NCBI GenBank assembly: GCA_963682025.1
Contig: OY821521.1
Span: forward strand, 192,076,575-192,140,574
Origin: Cordilura impudica
Taxonomy: Eukaryota > Arthropoda > Insecta > Diptera > Scathophagidae
Direction of reading: 5' to 3'
DNA: 64,000 nucleotides
The position numbers were made by a program, and so were the translations under genes. A model generated the notes under the pieces. It searched no databases, was not told the origin of the DNA, and saw only the letters and a list, made by a program, of their open reading frames with translations. This document shows, piece by piece, positions 26,333 to 39,067 of the stretch. Every line of letters starts with the position of its first letter. Positions within the stretch are counted from its first letter, which is position 1.

Positions 26333-26720
26333 TGCCGTTTTCTTTTCTGACAAAAAATGTCGCCCCTTTTTTGCCCTTTTTTCGAAAAGTGTATTTTTTT
26401 ATATATTCTGAATTAAGAGCAACCTTATCTTATACATCAATTGAAAGGTCTCAAAGTCGAGCCCTCGAAAATCACAAAAAATTCTAGCCATTGACTTCTT
26501 TCAGGTCATAGTGTGAGAATATTTCCCCATTGTTCCTCTTTTTTGAATATTTTCACCCTATGACTTCCAAAATTTTTTTGCATTTATGAACACAGCACTT
26601 TGAGACCTTTCGAATGATATATATTATAAGGTTGCTCTTAATTCAGAATATATAAAAAAATACACTTTTCCAAAAAAGGGCAAAAAAGGGCGACATTTTT
26701 TGTCAGAAAAGAAAACGGCA
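26333..26720. mobile_element. Foldback element (family F), copy 2, nested in the large foldback
   Basis: Ends TGCCGTTTTCTTTTCTGAC and the same sequence reversed; both arms continue into AAAAAATGTCGCC and CGAAAAGTGTATTTTTT / CCAAAAAAGG-type blocks. Same family as 18661-19064. Flanks read TGA on the left and TTA on the right, a 3-bp duplication with one possible mutation. The opposite arm of the host palindrome lacks the insertion. Confidence 0.85.
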
Positions 26721-27339
26721 TTAGAGATACAAAGTTTTGGATTTATCAAAAAAAAAAAAAAAAAATAAAAAAATAGAGATGCCTCAACGCGACTGAAAAT
26801 TTCAAGTGTGGAGAAATATGACTTTTTTTCCACATTTTACGAAAATTTCGTTCTATAATTTAATTTTTTCAACAAGTTGTTATATGAATCGATTTCAGTA
26901 CTAAATTATCTTTTCAAAAAGCTATATAACTTCAAAATCGAATAAAAACTCTCCAAGAAATAGCAAATGCCCCAGACCACTTTTGTGCCAAAAATAAAAA
27001 AACTAGGTCGTGAAATTTGAAGGAAAGTAAATTTTTTCAACTTTAAGAAATTAATTAAAGTCATATATTTTTTGTTTGGTCTCTATACCTATGGGCACTC
27101 AGACATGAAGAATTGTTTTATTACCACGTTTTTGACCTATTGCGCAATGAGACTAAAGATGCAAAATTTTTTTTTTTGATAAAATTTTGAAAACTCCTTT
27201 TTTAAGTTTTAAAAATTTTCTTGAACAAAATTTCAAAAAATGGATCTGACACTTTTAAGTTTTGTTAAATATATGTTAGAGATTAACTGTGTGAATAATT
27301 TTTTAATAAATTCATCTGCCAGAATTTTTTTTTACAAGG

Positions 27340-27374
<35 letters not shown>

Positions 27375-27481
27375 GTGCAGATTTCGAGAAAAATTAGTTT
27401 TTTTGTGAAATATTCAGTAAATCTACTGTTTCTAAATACTTGTATCAAAAATTTATCAGTTTTCTAGTTTTAGATGTTATA

Positions 27482-27861
27482 TCTATAATATTAATAGGCT
27501 AGGCGATTTCTTGTGACTGATGTTTTGTTCTACCGTTTAATCCCGATTTTGACCAAACGTATATTATTCTTTTTAGCCGATTTGCAGATTTACAGAAAAA
27601 AAAAAAAAATCAAAATTAAATTTTATCCTTTATTTTGAGTAAATTGCATTTAAATTTGCTACTAACCCATACATAAAATTATACAATGCTATGTGTGTGT
27701 TTATTAAATTTGTTAATGTGTTTGTAATACAAATGAGTTTTTTTTTGTGTTGATTTGTGAATGGGCTATAATTGATTAGCATACTTTTAGGGTCTTTATT
27801 TAATGAAAAAATAAAATTTCCTAGAACTTGCGCTCGAATTTCGAGGGCTGGAATCTGCTAG
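27482..27861 (+). mobile_element. Complete non-autonomous Helitron, copy 4, 380 bp
   Basis: 5' end TCTATAATATTAATAGGC after host A; 3' end GGAATCTGCTAG before host T; hairpin CTCGAATTTCGAG about 15 bp before the end. The opposite arm of the surrounding palindrome (about 28641-28655) holds the uninserted sequence, which fixes both ends. Best reference copy in the window; contains no gene. Confidence 0.9.
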
Positions 27862-29398
27862 TTTTATCTTAATAGCCTAGGGTTTCTGAAAAAAATTATA
27901 TGCCCCCATTATCCCTTTTGGACTTTGGGTCACATATGACACCAAGCTAATAAAAGACAATTTATTAAAAAAATTCAAATAATTTGTAAAATTTAAAAAT
28001 TTAGAATAAATCGAACAGTGTTAACCCATTCCTTGCCGAGGCCAAACTTTAAATTTTGGCATATTTAAAAAAATTAATTGTTCTTTTAAACTAGATGAAA
28101 CCCTTACTATGGGCTGGGAAATAAAATTGTGCTACATTTTCCGATTTTTATAATTTGATGATTATGATGATTATATAATTTGATGTAATTAGCCCATTTG
28201 GACTTTGCGCTACAAATGACCTCAAACTAGTATAGGACGATTAAGTCAAAAAATTCAAATATTTTGCAAATACTGCTGAATTTTGGATCATTTTAACCCA
28301 AGAAACACATAAAGATAAGTTTTCGCAAAATATAGCACAATTTTATTCCCCAACCTATAGTAAGGGTTTCATCTAGTTCACTATAACAACTAATTTTTTT
28401 AAATATGCCAAAATTCAAAGTTTGGCCTCTGCAAGGAATGGGTTAACGTTGTTCGATTTATTCGAAATTTTTAGCATGGAAGACTTGCACATTTGGTTAT
28501 TATATTTTAAGCGTCACATCTAAAAAATTCAACAACATTTAGAATAAATTGTCTTTTATTAGCTTGGGGTCATATGTGACCCAAAGTTCAAAAGGGATAA
28601 TGTGGTCATATAATTTTTTTCCGAAACCCTAGGCTATTAAGATCAAATATAACATTTAAAAGTAGAAAACTGATAAATTTTTGTTACAAAGTATTTAGAA
28701 AGAGTAGATTTACTTAATGTTTCAATAAAAAATAATTTTTCTCGAAATTCGCAAAAAAAAATTCTTGTAAAAAAAATTCTGGCAGATGAATTTACTTAAA
28801 AATTCACACAGTTAATCTCTAACATATATTTAAAGTGCTAGATTCGTTTTTTGAAATTTTGTTTAAGAAAACTTTTTAAAACTTAAAAAAGGAGTTTTCA
28901 AAATTTTATCAAAAACATTTTCCATCTTTAGTCTCATTGCGCAATAGGTTAAGATAGGAATAGACGGAAAAAAAAAAAATTATGGCTCTAATTAATTTCT
29001 TAAAGTTTAAAAAATTTCCTTAAAATTTCACGACCTAAATTTTTTTTTGGCACAGTAGGGGTCTGAGGCATTTGCTCTGTCTTGGCGAGTTTTATTCGAT
29101 TTTGAAGTTATATAGCTTTTTGAAAAGATAATTTAGTACTGAAATTGGTTAAAATAACAACTTGTCGAAAAAATTAAACAATAGAACGAAATTTTCGTAA
29201 AATCTGAAAAACGTCATATATTCCCCATATAAACACACATGAAATTTTCAATCGCGTGGAGGCACCTCTAAACTTTTTTTGATTGACCAAAAACTTTGTA
29301 CGTCTCAGTTTTTTTTTTTTTTGCTATTCGCATATTTCTAAGGGGTGAGACTTTAAATTCGAACACTTTTTCCCCTCCATATAATGAAGCGCCACCCC

Positions 29399-29749
29399 CG
29401 AAATTTGAGCGCAAATTCTAGGAAATTTTATATTCTAATTAAATAAAGACCCTAAAAGTATGCTAATCAATTATAGCCAATTCACAAATCAACACAAAAA
29501 AAAACTAATTTTTATTACAAAACAAATTTAATAAACACACACATAGCATTGTATAATTTTATGAATGTGTTAGTAGCAACTTTAAATGCAATTTACTCAA
29601 AATAAAGGCAAAAATTTAAAAATCTGCAAATCTGCAAAACGGCTAAAAAGAAATACCTTTCAAATAATATACGTTTGGTCAAAATCGGGATAAAACGGTA
29701 GAACAAAACATCGGTCACAAGAAATCGCCTAGCCTATTAATATTATAGA
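29399..29749 (-). mobile_element. Helitron, copy 5, 3' end lost
   Basis: Minus-strand copy with an intact 5' TC end at 29749. Its 3' end stops at the hairpin (CGAAATTTGAGCGC) without GATTCCAGC or CTAG, exactly where the large foldback ends. The two elements therefore share a breakpoint, through deletion or insertion. Confidence 0.8.
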
Positions 29750-32649
29750 TATGTACCTATACCTATATAAGAAAAAAATTTATTTATTCTTTTTTCTAAA
29801 ACCTTTTCTTTGCTATAAAATTAAATAAATTTTTTTAATAATTTTTTTCTTATCCAAAAATATTTTTTTTATAAAGCAAAATATTTAAAAATTCAAGCCC
29901 TCTATTTATTTTTAATTATATTTTTAAAAAAATCCGATTTCTTATATATAAATATAAAATTAAAAAAAAAAAAAAAAAAAAACAACAACTCAGCCTTAAA
30001 AATAGTTTTTTTTCAGTCTATTTTCTATTCTACTTTTCATTCCAAATTATATTTAACTCAAACTTAAAATTTTTCATTCTATTTTCTATTCCACTTTTTA
30101 TTCTATGTAAGTTTGGAATAAATGGAATATAAATCCATTTTAAAAATAGAAAATAATTTTAAACAACGAAGCTTAAAAATTCCAATCCATTCATTCCAAA
30201 ATTGCAAAAAACGACCCTTAAAAATAGATTTTCAATCTCTTAAGCATTTAAAGAAAAATCTGCAAAATTAAAATTTGAAATTTGAATTTGTTAACTTTTT
30301 TCTAAAATTTTTTTTTCTTTAACTGCGCTTAATTTTTGTTTCGATCCTGGCGCAATTAAATGTAGAAAAAAAAAATGAAATATTTTTAATAAAAATCCTC
30401 TTTTTTTTATTTTTCATAAAAAATTCCTTTATTAAATTTGCGAAACTAAAAATAAAATCACTAAAACATTTAAAGAAAAAATCTTAATTTTTTTTTTAAT
30501 TTAAATTTGTTTTAAAATATTTTTTCTTTATTTTGATATAACAATTTTAATTTTTGATATAACAAAAACGTATCTTAATTTTTGATAAAAAAAATCCTTC
30601 ATTTAATTTGCGAAATAAAAATGAAAGCACTTAAATATTAAAAAAAAAAAAACTTCAAATTTAATTTCTGCTATAACATATTTTCGATCATGGCGAAATA
30701 AGGAATAAACTCACTGAATTTTTAAAAATATTATTTTTGAATTAAAAAAATCTCATCAAAACTAAAAGTGACGAACGGTTATATTTATTCATATAGAAAA
30801 ATATAATAAATTAAAAAAAAAAAATGTTTTAAATTTATTTTTTATATTAAAATTTTTCAAATTTATTTTGTTTTAAAATTTTTTTTTTCATTATCTGCAC
30901 TTAATTTTTGTTATATATTTTTAAAAAATCATTAAAATTTTAAAATAATCTGCCAATTCATTTAATTTATTTTACATTTTTAAATTTCTTTTATATTAAA
31001 ATATATATTCTCTATATGCGCTTAATTTTTGTTATAAAAAAATATATATTCGATCTTATCGAAATTACTTTTTTTTAATCACAACATATATTTTTATTTT
31101 TCAAAATTATAAAATTCACTGAAAAATTTAAAAAAAAAGCTTCAAATTTGTTTTTCAAATTGTAAATTCCTTATCTGCGAAAACATATTTTCGATCCATT
31201 TGTGTTTTTATGTAAAATAACAGAAAAAATTCAGAAAAAAAAATTTTTCATATAAATTAAATTGTTTTTTAATATCAAACATTTTTTTCTTACCTTTATA
31301 TATATTATTTTTTTCTCTTTAATTTGCGAAACTTATTTTGTTTCAACAAATATTTTTTTAATTAAAAATAAAAATTTCTCTTAAAAATATTTTATTTTGT
31401 AAACACCTACTTAAATCATTAATTTTCTCAGTAGCTTTTGCTTATTATTCTTAGACTTTTTCAACTTAAAGGACCGGTCACTAATTGTTTGTTCTGTAAA
31501 TCTCAAACTGCAATTAAACTCGCAAAGCTCATTAATCACAAAATCTATAAAAATAATAAAAAATAAAAAAATTAAAAAATAAAAAAATAACAAAAAATGG
31601 AAAAATAGTAAAAAAATAAAAATAAAAAAATATAAAAAATAAAAAAATAATAATACAAAAATTTGTTTAAATATATATAAAAAAAATAATAAAAATTTTA
31701 AAAAATAGATAAAAATTAAATTAAGAAAAAAAAAATCAAATAAAAAAATAATAAAAATGTATATGCAATTGATAATGTTTTTACTTGCATATTTTCACTT
31801 AAACTTGCAATTTAAATTCTGTTATCTATAAAGAATAACATACGAGTAAATACTTATGTATATATGAATAAATAACGTGATGTTTAAAACTGTCGTTTTT
31901 ATATTCTTATGTATATATACTAATGTACATATATACTTATATATATATATACATATATCTTTCACAACCATTGCAAAAACTTTTGCGTTTTATAAGCCAA
32001 AAACATTGATAACAAAAGTATGCAAATAAATATACAAAAAAAAAAAAAGAAGAAAGATTTGTCATTTTTAAAATTTTTATTTTTATTTTAATTTATTTAT
32101 ATATTTTTATTATTTATTAAATAACATTTACGTTCGTCCACTTGTTTTAAGTACATTACGAAACAACAAAAAAAAAAACACGATTAGTACGACTACATTA
32201 ATATCGATCACTTTCATACACAAGTTTAAAGATATATTTCGAAATTATTTGTTTATTTGAGTGTGACGATTTTATCAATGGAATTAAATTTTTTTTACAT
32301 AAATATTATGTTTTTTTTTAAGGAAACTTAAAAAAAAAAGAAAACTTTGGACTGTCCCACAAAACTAAAAATAATTTCGAAATCAGTGTAAAGTTCTTAA
32401 CAAATCGAGATAACGATAACGAAAATTTATATAATTGCTTAGGAAAATATTAAAAATAAAACGTTTTGTGATAACGATATTAGTAGTGTTTCTTTAGTTG
32501 TTGAGAGAAATTTTGTAACAAATTATATTTCGCAGGAAAAAATTTTAATGTTTTTAAAATGTTTAAATATTCTTATACTTTTAAAACTTTTAAAGAGGGG
32601 AATGTGTAGTTAAATAGTATGTACTTTAGTTCTCCTGAGTTGTAATGGT
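29750..32649. other. AT-rich Acsl intron 1 sequence
   Basis: Long A/T tracts with weak duplications of TTTTTCAGTCTATTTTCTAT-type sequence (26105-26215 and 30008-30105 are similar). From about 31555 to 31740 it becomes an AAATAATAAAAA simple repeat. No exon, gene or transposon end recognised. Confidence 0.5.
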
Positions 32650-35278
32650 TTCATTAAATAAAAAAAAATAGTAAAAAATTATAGAAAGAATTAAAGAAAA
32701 ACTATGTATATAAAATAAAAAATATAATAAAAAAATTTAAATATTAATTTTAAAGAAATGGAAAATAATAAAAAATTAGAAAAAAATAAAAAATTAGAAA
32801 AAAATAAAAAATTAGAAAAAATAAAAAAATAGAAAAAAATAAAAAATTAGAAAAAATAAAAAAAATTAGAAACAATATAAAAAAAATTTTTAAACAAAAT
32901 ACAAAAAATTAGAAATAAAATATAATATTTAAAATAAAATAAAGAAATTAGAAACAAATAAAAAAAATAAAAATATAAAATTTAAAATGTGACAATATAA
33001 CAATATAAAAAATTAAAATTGTAACAATATAACAATATAAAAAATAAAAATGTAACAATATAAAAAATTTGAAATATATATGTAACAATATAAAACATTA
33101 AAAATGGTAACAATATAAAAAATTAAAAATGTAACAATATAAAAAATTAAAAATGTAACAATATAACAATATAAAAAAAATAAAAATATAACAATATAAA
33201 AATATAAAATATATAAAAATATAAAATTTATAGAAATATAAAAATATAAAAATATATAAATATAAAAATATAAAAATATAAAAATATAAAAATATAAAAA
33301 TATAAAAATATAAAAATATAAAAATATAAAAATATAAAAATATAAAAATATAAAAATATAAAAATATAAAAATATAAAAATATAAAAATATAAAAATATA
33401 AAAATATAAAAATATAAAATATATAAAAATATAAAAATATAAAATATATAAAAATATAAAAATATAAAAATATAAACATATAACAATATAAAATATCTAA
33501 AAATATAAAAATATAAAAATAAAAATATAAAAATATAAATATATAAATATATAAAAATATAAAAATATAAAATATATAAAAATTTGATTTGTTCAGCTTT
33601 TGAGGTCATAAAATTTTTAATAAAATAAACAAAAAAGGTTTTTTTATGTTTTAATTTTCTTTTTATATAATATTTGACCCAATATTTCGACCGAATTTTC
33701 CGATCATCATCAGGGGATATAAAGAAAAAGATAGTGTTCCGCGAAAAAAACCAAAAATTTTTTATCCTTGTTACACTTCCAAGCTATTGTCTATAAAAAT
33801 ATAAAAATATTACAATTTACATTTATAAAAATATAAAAATATATAAATATATAAATATATAAAAATATAAAATATATAAAAATATAAAAATATAAAAATA
33901 TAAAATATATAAAAATATAAAAATATAAAAATATAAAAATATAAAAATATAAAATATATAAAATATAAAAATATAAAAATATAGAAATATAAAAATATAA
34001 AAATATAGAAATATAAAAATATAAAAATATAAAATTATAAAAATATAAAACTTTAAAAATATAACAATTTACATTTATAAAAATATAACAATTTACATTT
34101 ATAAAAATATAACAATTTACATTTATAAAAATTTAAAAATATAAAATATATAAAAATATAAAAATATAAAAATATAAAAATATAAAAATATAAAAATATA
34201 AAAATATAAAAATATAAAATATATAAAAATATAAAAATATAAATATATAAAAATATAAAAATATAAAAATAAAAAACATAAAAATATAAAAATTTAACAA
34301 TATAACAATATAAAAATATAAAATATATAAAAATATAAAAATATATAAAAATATAAAAATATAAAAAAATAAAAATATAAAATATATAAAAATATAAAAA
34401 TATAAAAATATAAACATATAAAAATATAAAATATATAAAAATATAAAAATATAAAAATATAAAATATATAAAAATATAAAAATATAAAAATATAAAAATA
34501 TAAAAATATAAAAATATAAAAATATAAAAATATAAAAATATAAAAATATAAAAATATAAAAATATAAAAATATAAAATATATAAAAATATAAAAATATAA
34601 AAATATAAAAATATAAAAATATAAAATATATAAAAATATAAAAATATAAAAATAGAAAAATATCAAAATATAAAAATATAAAAAATATAAAAAAATAAAA
34701 ATAGAAAAATATAAAAATATAAAAATATAAAAATATGAAACTATAAAAATATAAAAATATAAAAATAAAAAAATTTAACAATATGACAATATTAAAATAT
34801 AAAATATATAAAAATATAAAAATATAAAATATATAAAATATATAAAATATATAAAAATATAAAAATATATAAATATATAAATATAAAAATATAAAAATAT
34901 AAAAATTTACATTTATAAAAATATAAAAATATAAAAATATAAAAATATATAAATATAAAAATATAAAAATATAAACATATAAAAATATAAAAATATAAAA
35001 ATATAAAAATATAAAAATATAAAAATATAAAAATATAAAAAATAAAAATATAAAAATATAAAATATATAAAAATATAAAAATTTAAAATATATAAAAATA
35101 TAAAAATATAAACATATAAAAATATAAAAATATAAAAATATAAAAATATAAAAATATAAAAATATAAAAATATAAAAATATAAAAATATAAAAATATAAA
35201 AATATAAAAATATAAAAATATAAAAATATAAAAATATTAAATATAAAAATATAAAAATATAAAATATATAAAAATATA
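32650..35278. repeat. (TATAAAAA)n-type microsatellite block, part 1
   Basis: From about 33180 it is dominated by AATATAAAAATATAAA units, preceded by AAAAATTAGAA and ATAACAATATAAAA variants. The long minus-strand frames (for example 33013-33609, 34053-34781) translate to repetitive FYIFIFLY and are artefacts of the repeat. A unique island at 33587-33797 interrupts it. Confidence 0.95.
33587..33797 (-). other. Unique island with hammerhead-ribozyme-like core
   Basis: On the minus strand at about 33675-33725: CTGATGA, then a 7-bp stem GATCGGA / TTCGGTC closed by AAA, then GAA and a 5-bp stem ATATT / AATAT. This order (CUGAUGA, helix II, GAA, helix III) is that of a hammerhead core. Helix I is not convincing because a CCC separates it from CTGATGA. 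May be the end of a Penelope-like or other retroelement; self-cleavage is unproven. Confidence 0.3.
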
Positions 35279-36235
35279 CAGCCCTGTTCTTGAAGCGTTG
35301 TTATTTGAATAAGAGTGAATTTAAAATCACATGAAATTGAAATTTTGGGTTTCTTGAATCACTTTTTTTTTATTTATTTAATGGAAACATATGTTTGAGT
35401 TAAGAACCATATGTTTGAGTTAAGAACATATGTTATTTTGAAAGCAAGGTGCCATATGGTTCTTTATTCAGTTTCACAAAAAACTTTTAAGTATTTTGTG
35501 CATGTTTTTTCTTAAGTTTATAGAAAAAGTATAAAGAAAAATATTTTCTTTTAAAATAACAACTTATTTGTTCATTTAATTGTTTTGTTCTTCAATTTCA
35601 TTCAATTAAAAATTACTTTTCTATTTTTAAAAAGTTAGGCATCACCAAAAAATTTCGATATTCAAATAAATTGGATTTGACTGGCATCACTACTGTTTCG
35701 AACTTATGCAAAAAAAATAAAAATATGTGATTTGATGAAATTTTTTTTTAATTCCTTTATTTGCAATAATTAGTGCATAAAGATTCTATGTTATAATTGA
35801 AAAAATTATAATGGAAAATAGATTGTGTAAATAAAAAGTTTTTATTATAGTTATAGAACAGCATCATCGCGAAAAGTGTATTTTATTAACATCGACCACT
35901 TATTACGAGTTTTTTTTTTAAATCAGCGCAAAATGTAGACGTTTTTTAATATCGTTTTTTTTTTCATAAAACTAATCTGTAATTTTTTAAAATAATGACA
36001 AGGTTCAATAAAAAACATGTTAGAGTTAAAATATCAATTAGTTTTTTTATCTCTTAAGACCTGCTTAGAAGAAAAAAGGGCATTTGTTTTGATTTCACAA
36101 AGCCTTTTTTATGTGAATTAAAACGAGAAAAAATATTCTTATTGAAATTAGAGAACAGCAAAAAACTCGTAGATTTAAGGATTTTTTTCATTTACGAGTT
36201 TTTTTTTTGTGATAGTGGTTTCAAGAACAGGGGTG
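35279..36235. mobile_element. CAGCCCTGTTCTTGAA element (family C), copy 2, inverted relative to copy 1
   Basis: Left end CAGCCCTGTTCTTGAA and right end TTCAAGAACAGGGGTG; the interior is the reverse complement of 23048-24044 with moderate divergence. It sits inside the (TATAAAAA)n block, so its ends are sharp but a target duplication cannot be distinguished from the repeat. No coding capacity. Confidence 0.85.
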
Positions 36236-39030
36236 ATAAGAATATAAAAATATAAAAAAATAAAAATATAAAAATATAAAACTATAAAAATATACAACTA
36301 TAAAAATGTAAAAATATAAAAATGTAAAAATATGAAATATATAAAAATTTAAAAATATAGAAATATAAAAAATATAAAAATATAAAAAAATAAAAATAGA
36401 AAAATAGAAAAATTGAAAAATATAAAAATATATAACTATAAAAATATAAAATATATAAAAATATAAAAATATAAAAATATCAAAATATAAAAATATAAAA
36501 ATATAAAAAATATAAAAATATAAAAAAATAAAAATAGAAAAATATAATAATATAAAACTATAAAAATTTAACAATATAACAATATTAAAATATAAAATAT
36601 ATAAAAATATAAAATATATAAAATATAAAAATATAAAAATATAAAATATATAAAAATATAAAAATATATAAATATAAAAATATAAAAATATAAAAATATA
36701 AAAAAATAAAAATATAAAATATATAAAAATATAAAAATTTAAAATATATAAAAATATAAAAATATAATAATATAAAAATATAAAAATATAAAAATATAAA
36801 ATATAAAATATAAAAATATAAAAATATAAAAATATAAACATATAAAAATATAAAATATATAAACATATAAAAATATAAAAATATAAAATATATAAAAATA
36901 TAAAAGTATAAAAATATAAAAATATAAAAAAATAAAAATAGAAAAATATAAAAATATAAAAATATAAAAAATTTAAAAAATATAAAAAAATAAAAATAGA
37001 AAAATATAAAAATATAAAACTATAAAAATATAAAATTTTAACAATATAACAATATTAAAATATAAAATATATAAAAATATAAAATATATAAAAATATAAA
37101 AATATATAAATATAAAAATATAAAAATATAAAAATATAAAAATATAAAAATATAAAAATATAAAAATATAAAAATATAAAAATATAAAAATTTACATTTA
37201 TAAAAATATAAAAGTATAAAAATATAAAAATATAAAAATATAAAACTATAAAAATATAAAAATATAAAAATATAAAAATATAAAAATATATAAATATAAA
37301 AATATAAAAATATAAAATATATAAAAATATAAAAGTATAAAAATATAAAAATATAAAAAAATAAAAATAGAAAAATATAAAAATATAAAAATATAAAAAA
37401 TTTAAAAAATATAAAAAAATAAAAATAGAAAAATATAAAAATATAAAACTATAAAAATATAAAATTTTAACAATATAACAATATTAAAATATAAAATATA
37501 TAAAAATATAAAATATATAAAAATATAAAAATATATAAATATAAAAATATAAAAATATAAAAATATAAAAATATAAAAATATAAAAATATAAAAATATAA
37601 AAATATAAAAATTTACATTTATAAAAATATAAAAGTATAAAAATATAAAAATATAAAAATATAAAAATATAAAACTATAAAAATATAAAAATATAAAAAT
37701 ATAAAAATATAAAAATATAAAAATATATAAATATAAAAATATAAAAATATAAAAATATAAAAATATAAAAATTTACATTTATAAAAATATAAAAGTATAA
37801 AAATATAAAAATATAAAAATATAAAAATATAAAAATATAAAAATATAAAAATATAAAAATATAAAAATATAAAAATATAAATATATAAAAATATACAAAT
37901 ATAACAATATAATAATATAAAAATATAAAATATATAAAAATATAAAAATGTAACAATATAACAATATAAAAAATTAAAAATGTTACAATGTAACAATATA
38001 AAAAAATTAAAAATATAACAATATAAAAAATTAAAAATATAACAATATAAAAAATTAAAAATATATAAATATTAAAATTTTAAAAATATAAAAATATAAA
38101 AATATAAAAATATAAAAATATAAATATATAAAAATATACAAATATAACAATATAATAATATAAAATATATAAAAATATAAAAATGTAACAATATAACAAT
38201 ATAAAAAATTAAAAATGTTACAATGTAACAATATAAAAAAATTAAAAATATAACAATATAAAAAATTAAAAATATAACAATATAAAAAATTAAAAATATA
38301 TAAATATTAAAATTTTAAAAATATAAAAATATAAAAATATAAAAATATAAAAATATAAAAATATAAAAATATAAAAATATGAAAATATAAAAATATAAAA
38401 TTATAAAAATACAATATAAAAATATAAAAATATAAAAAAGTATAAAAATACTAAAATATAAAATGTATAAAAATATAACAATAACAATAACAATAAAAAA
38501 AAATTTAAAATATAACAATATAAAAAATTAAACATGTAACAATATAACAATATAAAAAATTAAAAATGTAACAATGTAACAATATAAAAAAATTAAAAAT
38601 ATAACAATATAAACAATTAAAAATATAACAGTATAACAATATAAAAAATTGAAAATATAAAAATATTAAAATTTTAAAAATATAAAAATTTTAAAAATAT
38701 AAAAATATGAAAATATAAAAATTAAAAATATAAAAATAAAAAAATATAAAAATACAATATAAAAATATAAAAGAGTATAAAAATATAAAAATTTTATAAA
38801 AATATAAAAATTTTATAAAAATATAAAAAAAAATATAAAAATACAAAATACAGAACTATAAAAATATAAGAAAATATAAAAATACAAAAATATAAAAATA
38901 CAAAAATATAAAAATACAAAAAAATAAAAATACAGAAATATAAAAACAGAAAAGAATAAAGTATACAAATATAAAAATAAAAGATAAAAAAATATAAAAA
39001 GACAAAAATATAAAAATATAAACGCTTCCA
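36236..39030. repeat. (TATAAAAA)n-type microsatellite block, part 2, with nested tandem duplications
   Basis: Same unit as part 1. Higher-order duplication is visible. A block containing AAAATTTTAACAATATAAC and TTTACATTTATAAAAAT recurs about 429 bp apart (37041 and 37470). Another with AATGTTACAATGTAACAA recurs 235 bp apart (37981 and 38216). Frames here are artefacts. Confidence 0.95.
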
Positions 39031-39067
39031 AAAATTTCAGAAATTGCTTCTCAGTCGTTTTAAAAAC

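Larger units (their letters stand above)
26259..29399. mobile_element. Large foldback element, ~3.1 kb, with two nested insertions
   Basis: The left arm from AGGGTGGCCCTT and the right arm ending GCGCCACCCCC are imperfect inverted repeats over their whole length. Paired blocks include AAATATGCGAA near 26315 / 29325, TATATAACTTCAAAATCGAA near 26922 / 29095, GTTAACCCATTCCTTG near 28020 / 28430, and AACTAGATGAAACCCTTACT near 28089 / 28360. The loop is about 28146-28325. Removing a foldback (26333-26720) and a Helitron (27482-27861) leaves arms of about 1.1 kb. No transposase. It lies inside Acsl intron 1. Confidence 0.85.

Noticed and set aside
33013..38518. Long minus-strand open frames rich in FYIFIFLY (up to 242 codons)
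   Set aside because: They are translations of the (TATAAAAA)n repeat; several frames read the same way and composition is purely repeat-driven.
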